Source: Verrucomicrobiota bacterium (GTDB lineage: Bacteria; Verrucomicrobiota; Lentisphaeria; Oligosphaerales; JAFGRS01). From it: a stretch of 14,354 nucleotides of DNA. A model generated the notes under the pieces. That model made no database searches and was not told where the DNA came from. It was given only the letters and a program-made list of their open reading frames with translations. Location of the stretch: NCBI GenBank assembly GCA_019136035.1, contig JAGVUW010000143.1, positions 1-14,354 of the forward strand, given 5' to 3'. Numbering within the stretch: position 1 is the first letter of the stretch; every line of letters starts with the position of its first letter. The translations under genes were made by a program, and so were the position numbers. Below, piece by piece: positions 13,074 to 14,354 of this stretch.

Positions 13074-14354
13074 TCAGGCGAGGATGCGGGCGGCGGCGAG
13101 GGCCTCCAGGAGCTTCTGGCGGTGGGCGGCGGCCACCGTCAGGTAGCGGCGTTTCCCGACCGGGACGACAGCGCGGGCCTTGTCGCCTGCGATGGCGAGG
13201 GCCTTGCCGAGGTCCTCCTGCAGCGCCAGCGCGGCGTGGTCCATGGGCAGCTCGAGGCGGGCATCGCCGGAGCGGTGCCAGTAGACGACGCCGACCTGGC
13301 CGCGGCGCTCGAAGAGGTAGGCGCAGACCGCCTTGCTGCCGCCGGCCAGATTGGCGACCGGTTCGCAGTGCGCCAGCTCGAAGTCGCCATCCTCATTGAC
13401 CAGGAGAGTGAACTCGCGGTCGTTCTGCCGCAGTTGGATCTTCTGTTCCTCGCTGAGCCAGCCGCTGGCGCGGACCTCCTCCCAGCGTCGGAAGACCTCG
13501 AAGTTATCGGCGGTACGCGGGTGCTGGTCGAGGGTAGTGAGGTTGGCGTGGATGGAGATCGGGCAGTCCCAGGCGGCGGCCTTGCTGGTGACGAACTCGA
13601 GCTGGTCGGGCTGGGTGCCGATGGTGGCATCGCTGGGCACCCAGTAGCCGAGCCATCCGAAGTTCAGGCGGGTGAAGTTGTCGCGCATGCGCGGCGCCTC
13701 GCGGCAGGGATGCCGGACGGTCTCGTCCTTGATCTTCTCGGGCTTGAAGATATCGAAGGCGTTGCCGCCCGAGAGCATATGCCAACTGAAGTGCGTCTTG
13801 GCGGCGCCCTCGGCGAAGATCGGCTCGGGCTGCAGGCGCCTGTAGACGCGGTACTGGGCGCCGGCGACGTGGTGCCAGAAGGGCGGATTGACGCCCTCGG
13901 AGCCATCGAAGTAGATGAACTCAAAGCCGGCATCCCAGATCTGGGCGATGCCCGCGGCGACCTCGTCCTGGAGGTCGGAGTACTGATCGAGGTAGACGCT
14001 GGTGGCGCCGAACTCGCTGACATCGAGCAGGCCGAAGAGGGTGCCCTCGGGCTGGGCGTTGACGGTGGTCTTGTCGATGCCGCGCTGGCAGCCGTAGAAG
14101 GTATACGGTGCGGTGGTGGTGTAGCCCTCGTAGGAGATCAGCTCCGTGCCGATCTTCAGGACGCGCCGGCCCTTGGCCATGGTCGAGTGGATGGGATTCT
14201 GCTGCACGGTGATGGTGGTATCGTCGAGCCCCAGGGGCCGGGCCAGGGTGAAGATGCGCAGGAGATTCAGGCGGCGGTCCGGCGCCGGCGTGACGTAGTG
14301 GCTCTCGCGGCCGATGTGGCTGTGCAGGAAGTGGCATCCCGGCGTGATCCCGGC
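13074..14354 (-). CDS. Putative TIM-barrel glycoside-hydrolase-like protein (5' partial)
   Basis: The frame is open to the right edge, so the N-terminus is missing; 426 residues are visible. The first in-frame start, GTG at 14207, is probably internal, because the upstream codons (AGITPGCHFLHSHIG) look like a barrel strand of a glycosidase ('Gi.pG.H'). A beta-rich insert follows, RVLKIGTELISYEGY...YTFYGCQRGIDKTT, which resembles small beta modules found in phage tail and surface proteins. The barrel then resumes with SVYLDQYSDLQDEVAAGIAQ and FEFIYFDGSEGV, whose acidic residues at a strand end could be catalytic, and later DCPISIHANL. The C-terminal part (about the last 130 residues) is beta-rich, as accessory domains often are. 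I infer a polysaccharide-active enzyme from fold-like features only and do not recognise the family. GC content and codon use look like the neighbours. Confidence 0.55.
   Translation of the reverse strand, partial: AGITPGCHFLHSHIGRESHYVTPAPDRRLNLLRIFTLARPLGLDDTTITVQQNPIHSTMAKGRRVLKIGTELISYEGYTTTAPYTFYGCQRGIDKTTVNAQPEGTLFGLLDVSEFGATSVYLDQYSDLQDEVAAGIAQIWDAGFEFIYFDGSEGVNPPFWHHVAGAQYRVYRRLQPEPIFAEGAAKTHFSWHMLSGGNAFDIFKPEKIKDETVRHPCREAPRMRDNFTRLNFGWLGYWVPSDATIGTQPDQLEFVTSKAAAWDCPISIHANLTTLDQHPRTADNFEVFRRWEEVRASGWLSEEQKIQLRQNDREFTLLVNEDGDFELAHCEPVANLAGGSKAVCAYLFERRGQVGVVYWHRSGDARLELPMDHAALALQEDLGKALAIAGDKARAVVPVGKRRYLTVAAAHRQKLLEALAAARILA

Overview
The window is GC-rich, gene-dense bacterial DNA without rRNA, tRNA, CRISPR, integrase or transposase genes that I can see. 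The gene types suggest an uncultivated environmental lineage, possibly Planctomycetota, Verrucomicrobiota, Lentisphaerota or a relative. They include a cobalamin-methyltransferase-like URO-D protein, a CapA protein, a large TIM-barrel-like hydrolase, and GC-rich hairpin repeats between genes. This placement is an inference with low confidence.

Layout: (1) 3-1127 (+) is a cardiolipin synthase-like phospholipase D protein, cut by the left edge. (2) 1128-1593 is non-coding and packed with hairpins, including two tandem ~104-bp units. (3) 1594-3058 (-) holds a ruvC gene with a broken reading frame, followed 15 nt later by a class I SAM methyltransferase. (4) 3252-8460 (+) is a tight three-gene operon with two ATGA start/stop overlaps. 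It encodes an exported protein with a degenerate SGNH-like C-terminus, a processive membrane GT2 glycosyltransferase, and a polytopic membrane protein with a C-terminal soluble domain. (5) 8461-8718 is non-coding and carries a 9-bp tandem repeat. (6) 8719-10800 (-) holds a URO-D/MtaA-like gene and then a fumarylacetoacetate-hydrolase-family gene whose ribosome binding site lies inside a hairpin. (7) 11129-11629 (+) is a small lipoprotein. (8) 11704-14354 (-) holds a partial large hydrolase-like gene, a strong hairpin, and a CapA-family gene.

The most system-like part is 3252-8460. The GT2 enzyme has the motifs of a cellulose/PNAG-synthase-type polymerase. Its two partners, one exported and one in the membrane, match no named family that I can recognise. 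I infer an exopolysaccharide or cell-envelope glycan assembly and export/modification module. CapA and the hydrolase-like gene at the right edge also fit envelope or polysaccharide work but are not obviously linked to it. The ruvC frame break is the clearest anomaly at sequence level: all four acidic active-site residues are present but split across two frames.
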